Source: Methanobacteriota archaeon (lineage in GTDB: Archaea; Thermoplasmatota; Poseidoniia; Poseidoniales; Thalassarchaeaceae). Taken from it: DNA of 64,000 bases. Positions 6,784-16,221 of the stretch are shown in pieces; position 1 is the first letter of the stretch; each line of letters opens with the position of its first letter. The notes under the pieces were generated by a model. It ran no database searches. It worked only from the letters and a program-made list of their open reading frames with translations, and was not told where the DNA came from. The position numbers and the translations under genes were made by a program. The stretch covers positions 13,340-77,339 of the forward strand of contig PBGL02000022.1 in assembly GCA_002718995.2 (NCBI GenBank). The letters run 5' to 3'.

Positions 6784-9765
6784 GTGCGTCACCACGCCCT
6801 CGCTCTGGTAATCCTCCTCATCGCACCCATCGTTGCAGGTGCACCACCCCCGGGTCAGCCCGAGGTTTCCAACGATACCTGCTCCACTTGGAACAGTAGC
6901 GAGGGCATCTGTGACGACTACCAGTCGATGTTGGACCCGTCTCCCGGACATGAATGGATGAGGGCTACGGTAGAGGTCGAGTCGGAGGACGCGGAGATGG
7001 TGATCATGACAGTAAAATTGGCCGTTCATGAGATGTCTAGGCAGGATTTGGGACTCGAGGATCTTGAACTAGGTGGCGATAGCACCCCTCTGGACGGCAT
7101 TCCCGCTGATTACATCCGAAATTACCAATCCCTTCTTCGAAGCGGCTCAACCGTTTCTGAGAGGATGCTCGAAAGAGTGGAGGAGGTTATCGAAGAGTAT
7201 GTGGATGTCAATTTCCCAACTGCAAACACATCATCCATTTCCACGATATCCGAGATTGACTTCAGAAATCAGATGGACACACAATGCGTCTATGACTCAG
7301 ATCAAGACTCCATAGACGAGGTGAATGGTATGCCCAATGATCCATTCTATCCGCCACTATGCTTCGAATCCACGCTTCTCCTGCAGGTCGACTCTGAACG
7401 GATGGGGATGGAGGAAGATACCTCCGACTTGAATCGAATGATGGAGGGTATTCTCGTAATGGGTGCAGAGATAGAGTCACACTTCACTGCATCAGCTGCC
7501 CCGGGTCACGCTATCGACCTCTCCATCTTCCCCCCGGACTACGCGATGGCGGAGGAAGTCGAGCCACCGGGTCAGATTTGGTCCAGGAACGTCAATGGAG
7601 AAGAACAGAAATTCTCCGTTCTCTCCCTGGATAATACAGAGTCATCAATCGACTCTGGAGTTTCCACGCAAGACCTTATCACAACTCTGAAGCACAGGCC
7701 AATATCTACTCAAACAGTGTCCATAGACCCTCAGAGACGGGCACCTCTGGATATCAACCTAGTAATCGACGCTAGGGACTCCTCGAGCACCAGATTTGAC
7801 TTGGAAATAGGAATCCACCACCTCAGTTATGAAACCCTTTCAGAGTGGGGAATGGAATTCTACGGCGGCAAGGTCTCACTTCCATGGGTTACCTCTGACG
7901 GAATCAGGATGTTCGACCAAGAATTCGACCAAGACCTCTCATCAATTCTGGATGGCCTCCCTGTTAGTGAACTGTCCCGGTCCTTCTCCGATGCTATCGG
8001 CACAACCGTTGACTTCGGCTCCCCCTTCTTTGTGGATTCCACGTCAAACCAAGGACTCATGTTTAGGCACATACCTGGAGAAACCTGTGATGAGGCACTC
8101 GAGGTAAGGTACTGCATCGATGGACACAATGCAATGGGCGACGAGTGGCCGGTATTGGTCCGCAGTACAACTCCACCTTCACAGGTGAGATTGGCGGGGA
8201 TAATCGAGAATCTATTGTCGAATAGTGATGGAGACGCAGCAACCCTGGACCTCTCAAAAACAAACGACGAGGATTTGGCTATCCTACTCAGCCTCTTGGA
8301 ACTCAATATCGAGATGGACGTCCAGTGGTTGAGGGACATTATGCCTGATAACATCCCAGAGTCGGATTTGACCATCTCAGTTATCCTGCCCGAATGGCTT
8401 GACTCAACCATCGGTGATCCCGATATGATCGTGATTGAAATTCCCAACAATGACGAGAGGGACAATCAACTAGGTTCCACCAGACAACTAGGATTCGCAG
8501 GATCGAGCCCATTTGATTGGGAGCATCCAATATGTCTGGAATCGGATCCATGCGAGGATGACAGCCCCGATCTTATCTGCGCAGCGAATCAGAAGACATG
8601 CGTCTCTTTCGATGTGACAATCGACATCGAGAAGGTCGCGATACACGAACTGTCCTCCTCTGTCTCAGTGGACTTCGACTCAGAAGTGGTATTGGAGATA
8701 TACAGATTGGGGATAGACCCAGGGGAGGATGAAATCGACCTCCTACCAGTTCCCTCTGACGCATTAAGGAGAATTATCGTGATGGGCGACCGTCTGGATG
8801 GCGGACTTCTAGCAGGATCGGAGATTGAATCCACCTTGGATATCGGAATAGGTGACCCCATCGATTTCGAGATATCCAATGATGGCATTCAGGAACTCGC
8901 TAGGACTCTGACAGAGTCGTCATCTGAACTGATAGAGGGACTGGGCGAAATAAGCCTGAAAAATCAAGATTTAGGGATCGGATATTACACATTTAATGCT
9001 GATTTTTCAAAGACTCCATTTCTCGCAGATTTCTCTACCATAGAGATTAGAAACGACCCGCAAATGAGCGACAGGGTGCCACTTAGGCTTTCGAGTACAA
9101 TCAGTAATGCAGAGATTACGATGTCTCTTAGGCAGCAGGACGTGGACATCTCGATTCAACCAGCCTCTGTAGCCCTGAGGGCATCCAGCATACTAGCCAC
9201 AGCATACGGGATGCCATTTTTCACAGATACGGGCATGCAAATAGAGGGCGCTTCTGTGACCCAGAGAATCACTCCCCTGATGGAGAATACGGCCTTTGGA
9301 ACCATCAGGTCTTCAGCAAGATTCCACGTCCTGATGCCCGACTCAGTCAGGATCGTATCGTTCGAAAGCGAGATGGGGCTAGGCGAAATCGGGACCGTAA
9401 ATGGTAGGCAGGTCCTGAATTACTCCCTCCCAATCTGCCCCGAGGCGGAATCCTGGGCACAATGCAGCAGGGATGCCAATACCGACAAAGTGACTTACTC
9501 AGTCGAGGTAACTTGGGTGTTCCTTGTGGGAGAACTAGCTCCGTATGCTTTGGTCCTGCTGGTATTCATCGCACTTTCAATCAGCAGATTCAGGAGAAAG
9601 AGGAAGGAGAGGAAGGAGAGGAGAACGAAGAACATCGCCGAGCAGGAGGCCAGAGTCATGGAAGTAACGATGGAGCGCGAGTTCGGGAAGCTGGAGGAGA
9701 AGCTCGTCGTAGTAGATGAGCAGTTCTTCGAAGAGGCAGACTCTAGTGATGAAAATGGCCCCTGA
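6784..9765 (+). CDS. Large membrane-anchored extracellular protein of unknown family
   Basis: The ORF is 1058 codons, but its first part lies inside taw2. From GTG 6784 the product is 993 aa with a clean signal peptide (MRHHALALVILLIAPIVAG), so I choose that start. The long ectodomain is acidic, rich in Asp, Ser and Ile with scattered N-x-S/T sites and Cys pairs. One TM (APYALVLLVFIALSI, about residues 925-945) is followed by a basic stop-transfer (RFRRKRKERKERR) and a charged cytosolic helix likely to be a coiled coil. I recognise no catalytic motif. It probably faces the outside as part of the cell surface. Its 3' end overlaps uvrC by 23 bp. Confidence 0.75.
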   Translation: MRHHALALVILLIAPIVAGAPPPGQPEVSNDTCSTWNSSEGICDDYQSMLDPSPGHEWMRATVEVESEDAEMVIMTVKLAVHEMSRQDLGLEDLELGGDSTPLDGIPADYIRNYQSLLRSGSTVSERMLERVEEVIEEYVDVNFPTANTSSISTISEIDFRNQMDTQCVYDSDQDSIDEVNGMPNDPFYPPLCFESTLLLQVDSERMGMEEDTSDLNRMMEGILVMGAEIESHFTASAAPGHAIDLSIFPPDYAMAEEVEPPGQIWSRNVNGEEQKFSVLSLDNTESSIDSGVSTQDLITTLKHRPISTQTVSIDPQRRAPLDINLVIDARDSSSTRFDLEIGIHHLSYETLSEWGMEFYGGKVSLPWVTSDGIRMFDQEFDQDLSSILDGLPVSELSRSFSDAIGTTVDFGSPFFVDSTSNQGLMFRHIPGETCDEALEVRYCIDGHNAMGDEWPVLVRSTTPPSQVRLAGIIENLLSNSDGDAATLDLSKTNDEDLAILLSLLELNIEMDVQWLRDIMPDNIPESDLTISVILPEWLDSTIGDPDMIVIEIPNNDERDNQLGSTRQLGFAGSSPFDWEHPICLESDPCEDDSPDLICAANQKTCVSFDVTIDIEKVAIHELSSSVSVDFDSEVVLEIYRLGIDPGEDEIDLLPVPSDALRRIIVMGDRLDGGLLAGSEIESTLDIGIGDPIDFEISNDGIQELARTLTESSSELIEGLGEISLKNQDLGIGYYTFNADFSKTPFLADFSTIEIRNDPQMSDRVPLRLSSTISNAEITMSLRQQDVDISIQPASVALRASSILATAYGMPFFTDTGMQIEGASVTQRITPLMENTAFGTIRSSARFHVLMPDSVRIVSFESEMGLGEIGTVNGRQVLNYSLPICPEAESWAQCSRDANTDKVTYSVEVTWVFLVGELAPYALVLLVFIALSISRFRRKRKERKERRTKNIAEQEARVMEVTMEREFGKLEEKLVVVDEQFFEEADSSDENGP

Positions 9766-11449
9766 TCCTCTTGGCCATTTCCCCGCCAATCCCAGGGGCC
9801 CTCTTCAGCTCCTCCACACTCGCGTGCTCTATCCCGCTCCTGCCGCCAAAATGCCGTAGTAGCGACTGAATCTTCTTCGCCCCCAGGCCCTCGATATCTT
9901 CTAGGGGGTCTTTGAGAGCACCTTTGGACCTCCTTTTCCTATGATACTGATTGACAAATCTGTGAGCCTCGTCCCTAGAGTGGACCAGAACGCGCCCTCG
10001 CCTGTCGAGAACCATCGGGCTCATGCCATCCATGTGGAGGGTTTCCTCCCTCTTTGCCAATGAAGCGAGAAGGAAACTACCCCTCGGAATCCTTCTTTCG
10101 AGCATTTCTCCGATCGTGGAGAGATGAGTTTCCCCTCCGTCCAAGAGTAGCATATCCGGCCACTCCTCCTGATGCTTCAACCACCTCTCGACAACCTCTG
10201 ACATCATTCTGAGATCGTCGTTAGCACCGGTTTTCACCCTGTAAGTCCTGTATTCCTTCTTCGAAGGACGCCCATTTCTGAAGACTACCGAAGCCCCGAC
10301 CCGCTCCACTCCCTGAAGCTGGGCCATATCGAAGCAAACCAAGTGGTTCAGTGAATCCAGACCAAGCAGCTTTGCCGCGTCGTCCGCTGCCTTCTGCTCA
10401 AGGCTTCCCGAGCTACTCCTCCTTGAACGCCTAACAAGAACTTCCGCGTTTCTGTCAGCCATACTACGAAGCTTTGCCAAATCTCCCCTTTTCGGTATCT
10501 TAACTTCAACTCTGGAGCCTCTGAGATCCGAAAGCCAGGACTCTACTGATTCGCCGACTTGCGATGGCACTAGGATGCTCTTCGGAGGTCGCCTGTTTGA
10601 GTAATGTTCGACGAGTACGCAGGAGACGGACTCAGAGGCATCGCCCCTGTGAATCAGTGGATATTCGGTCTGTCCCTCTATCACGCCGTCCTTTGCGTGT
10701 AGTATTGTCACCATCCCCGAGTCCCCGGTAGAAGCGAAGCCTATCGCATCGCAGTCTTGGTAGAACCTACTGTGAATCGCCTGTTCCGAGATCGTACCGT
10801 TCACAGAGGCTATCATATTCCTCGACCTAGCCGCGGCTTCATACCTCAGATTCTTACTGTGCTCATCCATCTCATCCTGCAGCCCCTTGATTAGAATTCC
10901 CGCATCACCATCTAGGATACTAACGATCGCACGGACTCTTCGTCGGTAGTCATCTGGGTCATCCGATTCAATGTAGCCGAAAGGTAGGTTGTTTCGATTA
11001 TCTCTGATTCCGAAGAAGCGCCTAAGGAGCTCGACGACTTTCTTTGCTGCTCCCGCATCGGTGAATGGCCCCCAACGCTTCGAACCTTCGGGAGGATGCC
11101 TCGAGTAGAGAATCCGGGGTAAATCGTGGGATGTAATCGCGATGTATGGGAAGGACTTGTCATCCTTCATGCGAGAGTTGTACCTCGGCTTGTGCCTGCG
11201 GATTAGCTGCCTTTCCAGAATTAGGGCCTCAGATGGACTCTTAGTCACAATGAAGTCCACTCGGTCAGCCTCCGCGACGAGCCTAGGAATCATCTCCCGA
11301 TCCGGATTTTTAGAGAAATAAGAAGAAACTCTGGATTTGATATCAGTGGCCTTTCCCACGTACATCACCCTTTCATCCTCTCTAGTGAATAGGTAAACCC
11401 CCGGCTTGCGAGGAAGGTCAAGAGATGGCTTGTCCACTGGCATTTCCAT
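9743..11449 (-). CDS. uvrC: UvrC excinuclease subunit lacking the Fe-S cysteines
   Basis: UvrC makes both incisions in UvrABC nucleotide excision repair. The 568-aa product has a GIY-YIG domain (GVYLF...YVGKA, then EALILERQLIRRHKPRYN), a UVR motif (KNLRYEAAARSRNMI), an RNase H-like nuclease with the expected acidic and His residues (CFDMAQLQG, LLLDGGETHL, DEAHRFVNQYHRKRRSK) and two C-terminal HhH motifs (IEGLGAKKIQSLL, APGIGGEMAKRI). After FFGIRD, where other UvrC proteins carry the C...RPCL.Y.I..C..PC iron-sulfur segment, this one has NRNNLPFGYIESDD with no cysteine. The start is ATG 11449 (11443 possible). It overlaps the surface-protein gene at its end and diverges from the STAND gene. Confidence 0.95.
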   Translation of the reverse strand: MEMPVDKPSLDLPRKPGVYLFTREDERVMYVGKATDIKSRVSSYFSKNPDREMIPRLVAEADRVDFIVTKSPSEALILERQLIRRHKPRYNSRMKDDKSFPYIAITSHDLPRILYSRHPPEGSKRWGPFTDAGAAKKVVELLRRFFGIRDNRNNLPFGYIESDDPDDYRRRVRAIVSILDGDAGILIKGLQDEMDEHSKNLRYEAAARSRNMIASVNGTISEQAIHSRFYQDCDAIGFASTGDSGMVTILHAKDGVIEGQTEYPLIHRGDASESVSCVLVEHYSNRRPPKSILVPSQVGESVESWLSDLRGSRVEVKIPKRGDLAKLRSMADRNAEVLVRRSRRSSSGSLEQKAADDAAKLLGLDSLNHLVCFDMAQLQGVERVGASVVFRNGRPSKKEYRTYRVKTGANDDLRMMSEVVERWLKHQEEWPDMLLLDGGETHLSTIGEMLERRIPRGSFLLASLAKREETLHMDGMSPMVLDRRGRVLVHSRDEAHRFVNQYHRKRRSKGALKDPLEDIEGLGAKKIQSLLRHFGGRSGIEHASVEELKRAPGIGGEMAKRIRGHFHH

Positions 11450-11480
11450 TGATGCGCCCGAGGTCAATACCAATGAACCC

Positions 11481-13670
11481 GTGCCTCGCCACAGGTGCGT
11501 GCTTACGGAGGCGCAGACGAGAATCCTTGCCCGCCTGAGTGAGTTCTCAGAGTCCTTGGAAACAGCTTGGGATGTCCCCAGGAGCCTCTCACTACCGGGA
11601 TTAGCAGAGTCCCTGGGGGTGGTTCGATCAGCCCTTCACTCCCCTCTGTCCTCATTGGAGGAGAGGGGCATGGTTAGTACTCGAAATGCCCATGTAATCG
11701 GAGGCGGGAGTCGTCGTAGAACCGTAGTGCACATCACTCAGGAAGGTCGGCATGAGTTAGAAGAATCAGGATACGTCAGTATGGCCACTTCGGGAATGAG
11801 GTTTGGCCCCGTTCCCGAACCAGTAGTGGTAAGTGGACGCGTCGACGAGATAGATCACATCGCATCATCCATTTCTGATGGAAAATCCATAATTCTCAGT
11901 GGCCTTCCAGGAATAGGAAAGTCTACTCTCGCTGGCGCGGTAGCCGAGTATTTCAGCGAAAAAGGATGGACGATTCGTTGGGCGTCATGCAACCTCGACA
12001 GCGACGTCCACTCAATTGGAAGAATGTGGTTGGGGGAAAATGCGCCTTCGGACTCTTCTGCTATACTATCGGCATCTACCACGGAAAGGACACTACTGAT
12101 TCTAGATGAGTCTCAGGAATTACACCCAAGACACGTGGACTCCATATCTGATCTTCTCAACGAGGCCTCCTCGGGGCCGTCGCCAATACTGGTAATCGTC
12201 AGGGCCCCAAGCCCGTTCGGAAAATTGGTAGGATTTGATGACTACAGGATTGGCGGATTGAAGAATGAGGATGCGACTTCCTTGCTACCAGAGGTAGATT
12301 CAGACTCTGCAAACGAGATCATAGAGGCCCTCGGCGGGCACCCTCTGGCGATTCGCCTGTGGTCTCCCGAGGAGGGAATACCAGAGAGAGCAGAGGCAAT
12401 TCAGGAATATGTACAGTCGACCGTCATAAGAAGGCTTAGCGATGAGGGACTGGGGTCCTTAGATGAGCTTTCGATTTCCCCGATACCCCTCGAGATCCAA
12501 GAGATGGAAAGTGAGGAAGGCACATTGGAGCTTGATGACTCCGCGGTTCTAAGGTGGAAGGAGGGTTCAGTAGAGCCTCATCACCTAGTCCGGAATGTCA
12601 GAAGGGCCTCCTGGACAGACGAAAAGGCAGCAGCTATGCACTCCGAAGCTGCGGAAAGATGGTCCGGCATAGGAGGGGCCAGAGCCAGAAGACTCGAGGC
12701 CCACCATAGGATGGAGAGGGGGGAAGAAGCAGACATCTCCTGGATTTCAGAGAACATCAAGGAAATAGCCGAGAACGATAGTTCAGCAGCGGCCATCCTG
12801 CTTGAAAGCGCCGTAAATATCTCCGAAGACGACTCCATCAGGGAGTCAGCAGTCAATCTGGCACTGGAGAGGGGTGAAGTGAAAATTGCAGATTCCCACA
12901 TCACGGAACTTTCGGATGGCCCATCTAGGAAACTACTCTCCTCACGCTCGGCTAGGATGAAGGGAAGGACCTCCGAAGCAGACAGACTCGAGCAGGAAGC
13001 TATCTCCATGCTAGAGCCATCAGAGAGGGCAAGGGCGTCGATATCATCCCTAGTCAGACTCTATGATGACAGGCTCCCGGGAGCCATTTCAAAGGAACTC
13101 TTGGAAACCCTGTCCTCGAGGATATCGGAAATTGACCTATCCGGCCTCTCCAAATCTGATACAGAAGCAGCAAAACTTGCAATAGACCTAGTTCGACATG
13201 GAATCGCACTCAGCTCCTACGACCTTTCTGCCGCGTCCGAATCCCGTAAATCCATAGAGAGGAGACTGGGTCAGGACAACCCAAGACTGGTAATGTTGGA
13301 CCTCAGGTCGAGGCTTGCGGTGAGGAACGACGGAAGGGCTTCACAGGAAGCCATAGAGGCATCACGCAGTATCATCGAAGAATCTGAGTCGCCGTTAGAC
13401 AGAATCAGGACAATCCATGTTGCCTTGGAATCCTGTGGCGAGTCTCCTCCCGAGTGGCTAGTTTCGGCACATTCAGAGGCATCAGATATCCCTCTAAGGG
13501 AAGATGTAGCAGCGTTTAGGAGGCTCTCGGCCCAGAGATGGTACTGGAGGGGTATTCTTGAGCCGAATCTCAGAATGTCGCATTGGAACGAGGCCATTAG
13601 CAGGTTCAGGAAGGCAGAGTGCAATAGTGCCGCGAACGAACTAGCAACAAGGCTCGCAAGGGGGCTATGA
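11481..13670 (+). CDS. Winged-helix STAND-type ATPase with helical repeat C-terminus
   Basis: A protein of about 729 aa from GTG 11481; GTG 11499 is an alternative, and the ORF-track start at 11406 lies inside uvrC. Residues about 7-95 form a winged-helix domain (SLPGLAESLGVVRSALHSPLSSLEERGMV, then a wing). A P-loop ATPase follows with Walker A GLPGIGKS (about 141-148), Walker B LLILDES (about 205-211) and the NB-ARC/STAND tail signature with GGHPLAIRLW. The remaining 400 residues are Glu/Ser/Ala-rich helices suggesting TPR-like repeats. This architecture matches signal-responsive STAND regulators such as MalT-like proteins but with the DNA-binding domain at the N-terminus. Its trigger and target are unknown. 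It ends 1 bp from a convergent subtilase gene. Confidence 0.75.
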   Translation: MPRHRCVLTEAQTRILARLSEFSESLETAWDVPRSLSLPGLAESLGVVRSALHSPLSSLEERGMVSTRNAHVIGGGSRRRTVVHITQEGRHELEESGYVSMATSGMRFGPVPEPVVVSGRVDEIDHIASSISDGKSIILSGLPGIGKSTLAGAVAEYFSEKGWTIRWASCNLDSDVHSIGRMWLGENAPSDSSAILSASTTERTLLILDESQELHPRHVDSISDLLNEASSGPSPILVIVRAPSPFGKLVGFDDYRIGGLKNEDATSLLPEVDSDSANEIIEALGGHPLAIRLWSPEEGIPERAEAIQEYVQSTVIRRLSDEGLGSLDELSISPIPLEIQEMESEEGTLELDDSAVLRWKEGSVEPHHLVRNVRRASWTDEKAAAMHSEAAERWSGIGGARARRLEAHHRMERGEEADISWISENIKEIAENDSSAAAILLESAVNISEDDSIRESAVNLALERGEVKIADSHITELSDGPSRKLLSSRSARMKGRTSEADRLEQEAISMLEPSERARASISSLVRLYDDRLPGAISKELLETLSSRISEIDLSGLSKSDTEAAKLAIDLVRHGIALSSYDLSAASESRKSIERRLGQDNPRLVMLDLRSRLAVRNDGRASQEAIEASRSIIEESESPLDRIRTIHVALESCGESPPEWLVSAHSEASDIPLREDVAAFRRLSAQRWYWRGILEPNLRMSHWNEAISRFRKAECNSAANELATRLARGL

Positions 13671-13671
13671 G

Positions 13672-15657
13672 TCATCCAGAGGGATGCTCGCCCTCACCTT
13701 CCACCGTCATTGAGTCAACAACCTCTTCTATGTCGTCATAGAATTCATCATCTCCGAAATAGCCCCTTTCCCTGAGCTGTATGCCGGCGAAGACTAGGGT
13801 AACCAACAATAGCAGTATGATCAGAGACAAAGCTGCGACTAAGACCCCCGCAATCGAACCTTCCTCCTCGCCCTCCTCGATCTTCTCTTCGCCGGAGATG
13901 TGAATATTCGCAGCTAGGTTAGTCGAAGCCTCATCTCCGGAAATCGCTCTTACGAGAATTACCTGGTCCCCTTCAATCGAGTTGTTTGGGAGATACTTCA
14001 GCCTATCGACAAGAAGGCTATGGGTGACTTCAAACTGGGAGTCCCCAATATCAAATTCTGCTAGGTCCATCCAATTGTCCCTCATATCCCATGTTCTCCA
14101 CTGGACCCTCTGAATAGCCCCGTCCAGATTGTATAACACGGAGTCTCCGGGGCCCACTTGGACCCTGTTGTCCATTCCATACTCACTGCCAAGGGTTATG
14201 TTGAGTGACAAACTCAACTCATAGTGGTAGTTTGCTGCCTCCTCCACAGAGGGAAGGGCATTGACGTGCCCATGCCCATACACATTGTTCTGGCGATTCT
14301 TTGGTATGGCGTCCTCTGCACATGGCTCATTCGCAGCCATGTAGTGGCACTGCCGGTAAGTCGAAGTTTCCTGCATCATGTTTCTGATGTCGAAGGGAGA
14401 CAGATCGGGATTCGCTTGGAACATTAGTACCGCAACGCCTGCAGCTCCGGGAGTGGCCATGCTTGTTCCGGATAGAGCGACGTAACCAGTCCCCGTATTG
14501 GCATCAGGGGCCATAACATCGCTCCCCACGAATGCAATATTGGGTTTGATCCGTCCTTCCTCAGTGGGCCCTTGGCTAGAGTAGACGGCTATCGCAGTGT
14601 TCTTGTCAAGGGCTCCCACAGTAATGACGTCCTCTGCACTTCCTGGAGTACCAATAGTCGCTGGCCCAGCACTATTTCCTGCTGCTATGAATAGGGCTAC
14701 TCCTGCTCTCATCATCTCATTGCCCATTCTATTCACCGACTCCTCTTCCGAGGATGTCCATTCAATGGCGCCCGGGCCACCAAGGCTCATGCTGGCAGCC
14801 CTTATGTTGAACTCGTTCTTCTTCTCAACGGTCCATTCCATACCCGCCATGACTTGCGCGAAAGAACCACTTCCTTCGTCGCTCAGTACCTTAACCCCAA
14901 CCAAGTTCGCTTTGGGAGCGACTCCGACGTATTCGAATGTAGGAGCACCCGTACCTGTGGTGATTCCAGCACAGTGGGTCCCATGCCCGTTTCCATCGTA
15001 AGGCTCGACCTCGGTACCATTCCGCAGGTCAGGATTATTCACAGAGTCATAGAATGCCAGTATCTTTGGATCGTTAGTGGAGTTATCATCGTCCAAGTCG
15101 TCCAGACCGGAGTGATTACCGTCAATTCCGGTATCGATGATTGCCATCGTTACGCCCTCACCAGTGTAACCCGTGTCTTGCCAGACCATATCGACGCCAT
15201 GGATGCCGTTGACGTCATTCATCTGGACTTCCAAACGGCCATCTAACTCGACAAAGACAACCCCTGGCAATTGGACTACTTCATGGATTATGTCCAGAGA
15301 GATTGTTCCTGCCATGGAGTCGATTAGCCAATATCTGAATTGGGTTTCAAAACCCACAGAATCCTCTAGCATTTTCTGATCTTCCGCAGTGGGCGTATGG
15401 TCAAAATCGACAATTACTGAAATCCTGCCATTTTCATCCACATAGTCATAATGTTCCGATTTTGCGGCCTTCCAAATCGCATCATGAATGTAGTCTCCAT
15501 CATGATCCATATTGGTGTGTTCCCACCATTCAGACTCCTGTGGCGTGTCAATCGAGCCATGGGTCGTAGGAACGGCTGCAGCGAGAGCTGGTAATACCAT
15601 CAAACCGAGTACTGTAATCGCAACTAGTCTACTTCTAATTTCAGTAGCTCGTGACAT
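13672..15657 (-). CDS. Membrane-anchored subtilisin-like serine protease (S8)
   Basis: A 661-aa secreted peptidase. Signal peptide (RLVAITVLGLMVLPALAAAV), a propeptide-like region, then the S8 catalytic domain with Asp in IIDTGIDGNHSG, His in GNGHGTHCAG, the oxyanion Asn in AAGNSAGPAT and Ser in GTSMATPGAAG. All catalytic residues are intact. A C-terminal beta-rich region precedes one TM (VLVAALSLIILLLLVTLVFAG) and an acidic cytosolic tail. It should act at the cell surface on proteins or peptides. I start at ATG 15657; the ORF-track start is a TTG three codons upstream. It lies just after the two small RAM-domain genes on the same strand and may be co-transcribed. Confidence 0.93.
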   Translation of the reverse strand: MSRATEIRSRLVAITVLGLMVLPALAAAVPTTHGSIDTPQESEWWEHTNMDHDGDYIHDAIWKAAKSEHYDYVDENGRISVIVDFDHTPTAEDQKMLEDSVGFETQFRYWLIDSMAGTISLDIIHEVVQLPGVVFVELDGRLEVQMNDVNGIHGVDMVWQDTGYTGEGVTMAIIDTGIDGNHSGLDDLDDDNSTNDPKILAFYDSVNNPDLRNGTEVEPYDGNGHGTHCAGITTGTGAPTFEYVGVAPKANLVGVKVLSDEGSGSFAQVMAGMEWTVEKKNEFNIRAASMSLGGPGAIEWTSSEEESVNRMGNEMMRAGVALFIAAGNSAGPATIGTPGSAEDVITVGALDKNTAIAVYSSQGPTEEGRIKPNIAFVGSDVMAPDANTGTGYVALSGTSMATPGAAGVAVLMFQANPDLSPFDIRNMMQETSTYRQCHYMAANEPCAEDAIPKNRQNNVYGHGHVNALPSVEEAANYHYELSLSLNITLGSEYGMDNRVQVGPGDSVLYNLDGAIQRVQWRTWDMRDNWMDLAEFDIGDSQFEVTHSLLVDRLKYLPNNSIEGDQVILVRAISGDEASTNLAANIHISGEEKIEEGEEEGSIAGVLVAALSLIILLLLVTLVFAGIQLRERGYFGDDEFYDDIEEVVDSMTVEGEGEHPSG

Positions 15658-15662
15658 AGTAA

Positions 15663-15896
15663 TCAAATCTCAGCGCCAATAAGCGTCCGAGTCTCCGCAA
15701 TTCCCTCTATCGATCTAATTTCTTGAACTATGCAACGTGTTAGTTCCGACTCGTCATCGGCTTCCACCTTGACGAAGAGATCATGCATTCCGAAAACTAT
15801 CCATTGCCCGGACACAGAGGAAAGTCCGGAAACGGCTTCCCTGACAGAAACCTCGGCGCCAGGCTCCGTAGTGATTAGAACGAAACCGACAGCCAT
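15663..15896 (-). CDS. Stand-alone Lrp/AsnC ligand-binding (RAM) domain protein, copy 1
   Basis: 77 aa forming only the C-terminal RAM (AsnC_trans_reg) domain of Lrp/AsnC regulators: beta strand FVLITTEPGAE, helix VREAVSGLSSV, the strand pair WIVFGMHDLFVKVEADDE and the end SIEGIAETRTLI. There is no DNA-binding helix-turn-helix. Such domains oligomerise and bind amino acids. It follows a paralogue of identical length with a 2-bp gap, and the subtilase gene follows, so the three may form one operon. A role in sensing amino acids released by the protease is a guess. Confidence 0.85.
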   Translation of the reverse strand: MAVGFVLITTEPGAEVSVREAVSGLSSVSGQWIVFGMHDLFVKVEADDESELTRCIVQEIRSIEGIAETRTLIGAEI

Positions 15897-15898
15897 GA

Positions 15899-16132
15899 TC
15901 AGACCTCCACCGCAATCAGCGTCTCCGTTCGAATAACTCCATCTATGGAACGCATTTGACCTATCAGGGTCCTAGCCATTTCCTTCTCATCTTCAAAGTC
16001 AATTCTGGCCACTAGGTCATATTCTCCGTAAGATACGTGAGTCTCGGTCACAGATTCCAGATTTAGCAATGTCAGATACACATCAAGCTCCCTCTGAGGG
16101 GCAGTCTTGATGAGAACGAACGCAGTGCTCAT
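15899..16132 (-). CDS. Stand-alone Lrp/AsnC ligand-binding (RAM) domain protein, copy 2
   Basis: Starting at ATG 16132 (MSTAFVLIKTAP) the product is 77 aa, the same length as its downstream paralogue. Matching landmarks are FVLIKTAPQRE, SYGEYDLVARIDFEDE and MRSIDGVIRTETLIAVEV. The ORF-track start 36 codons upstream gives a basic extension outside the fold and is rejected. Like copy 1 it has no HTH domain. The two may assemble as a hetero-oligomer or bind different ligands. It diverges from the giant beta-helix protein gene. Confidence 0.85.
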   Translation of the reverse strand: MSTAFVLIKTAPQRELDVYLTLLNLESVTETHVSYGEYDLVARIDFEDEKEMARTLIGQMRSIDGVIRTETLIAVEV

Positions 16133-16221
16133 TTTCCTCTCCCATTCGCCTCCCGATACTATCCGTTTATGACCTCTCCGATTCGTAAATCCCCTATTGC
16201 CCAAGTGTACGAAGAGATAAC

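Noticed and set aside
12581-13009. 142-codon minus-strand ORF inside the STAND gene
   Set aside because: Ser/Ala-rich shadow of the Glu/Ser helical repeat region.
11481-13670. Antiphage defence gene (Avs/NLR-like)
   Set aside because: A STAND core is present, but no nuclease, TIR, protease or TM effector is fused or adjacent, and the N-terminus is a DNA-binding wHTH. Regulator is the simpler reading.
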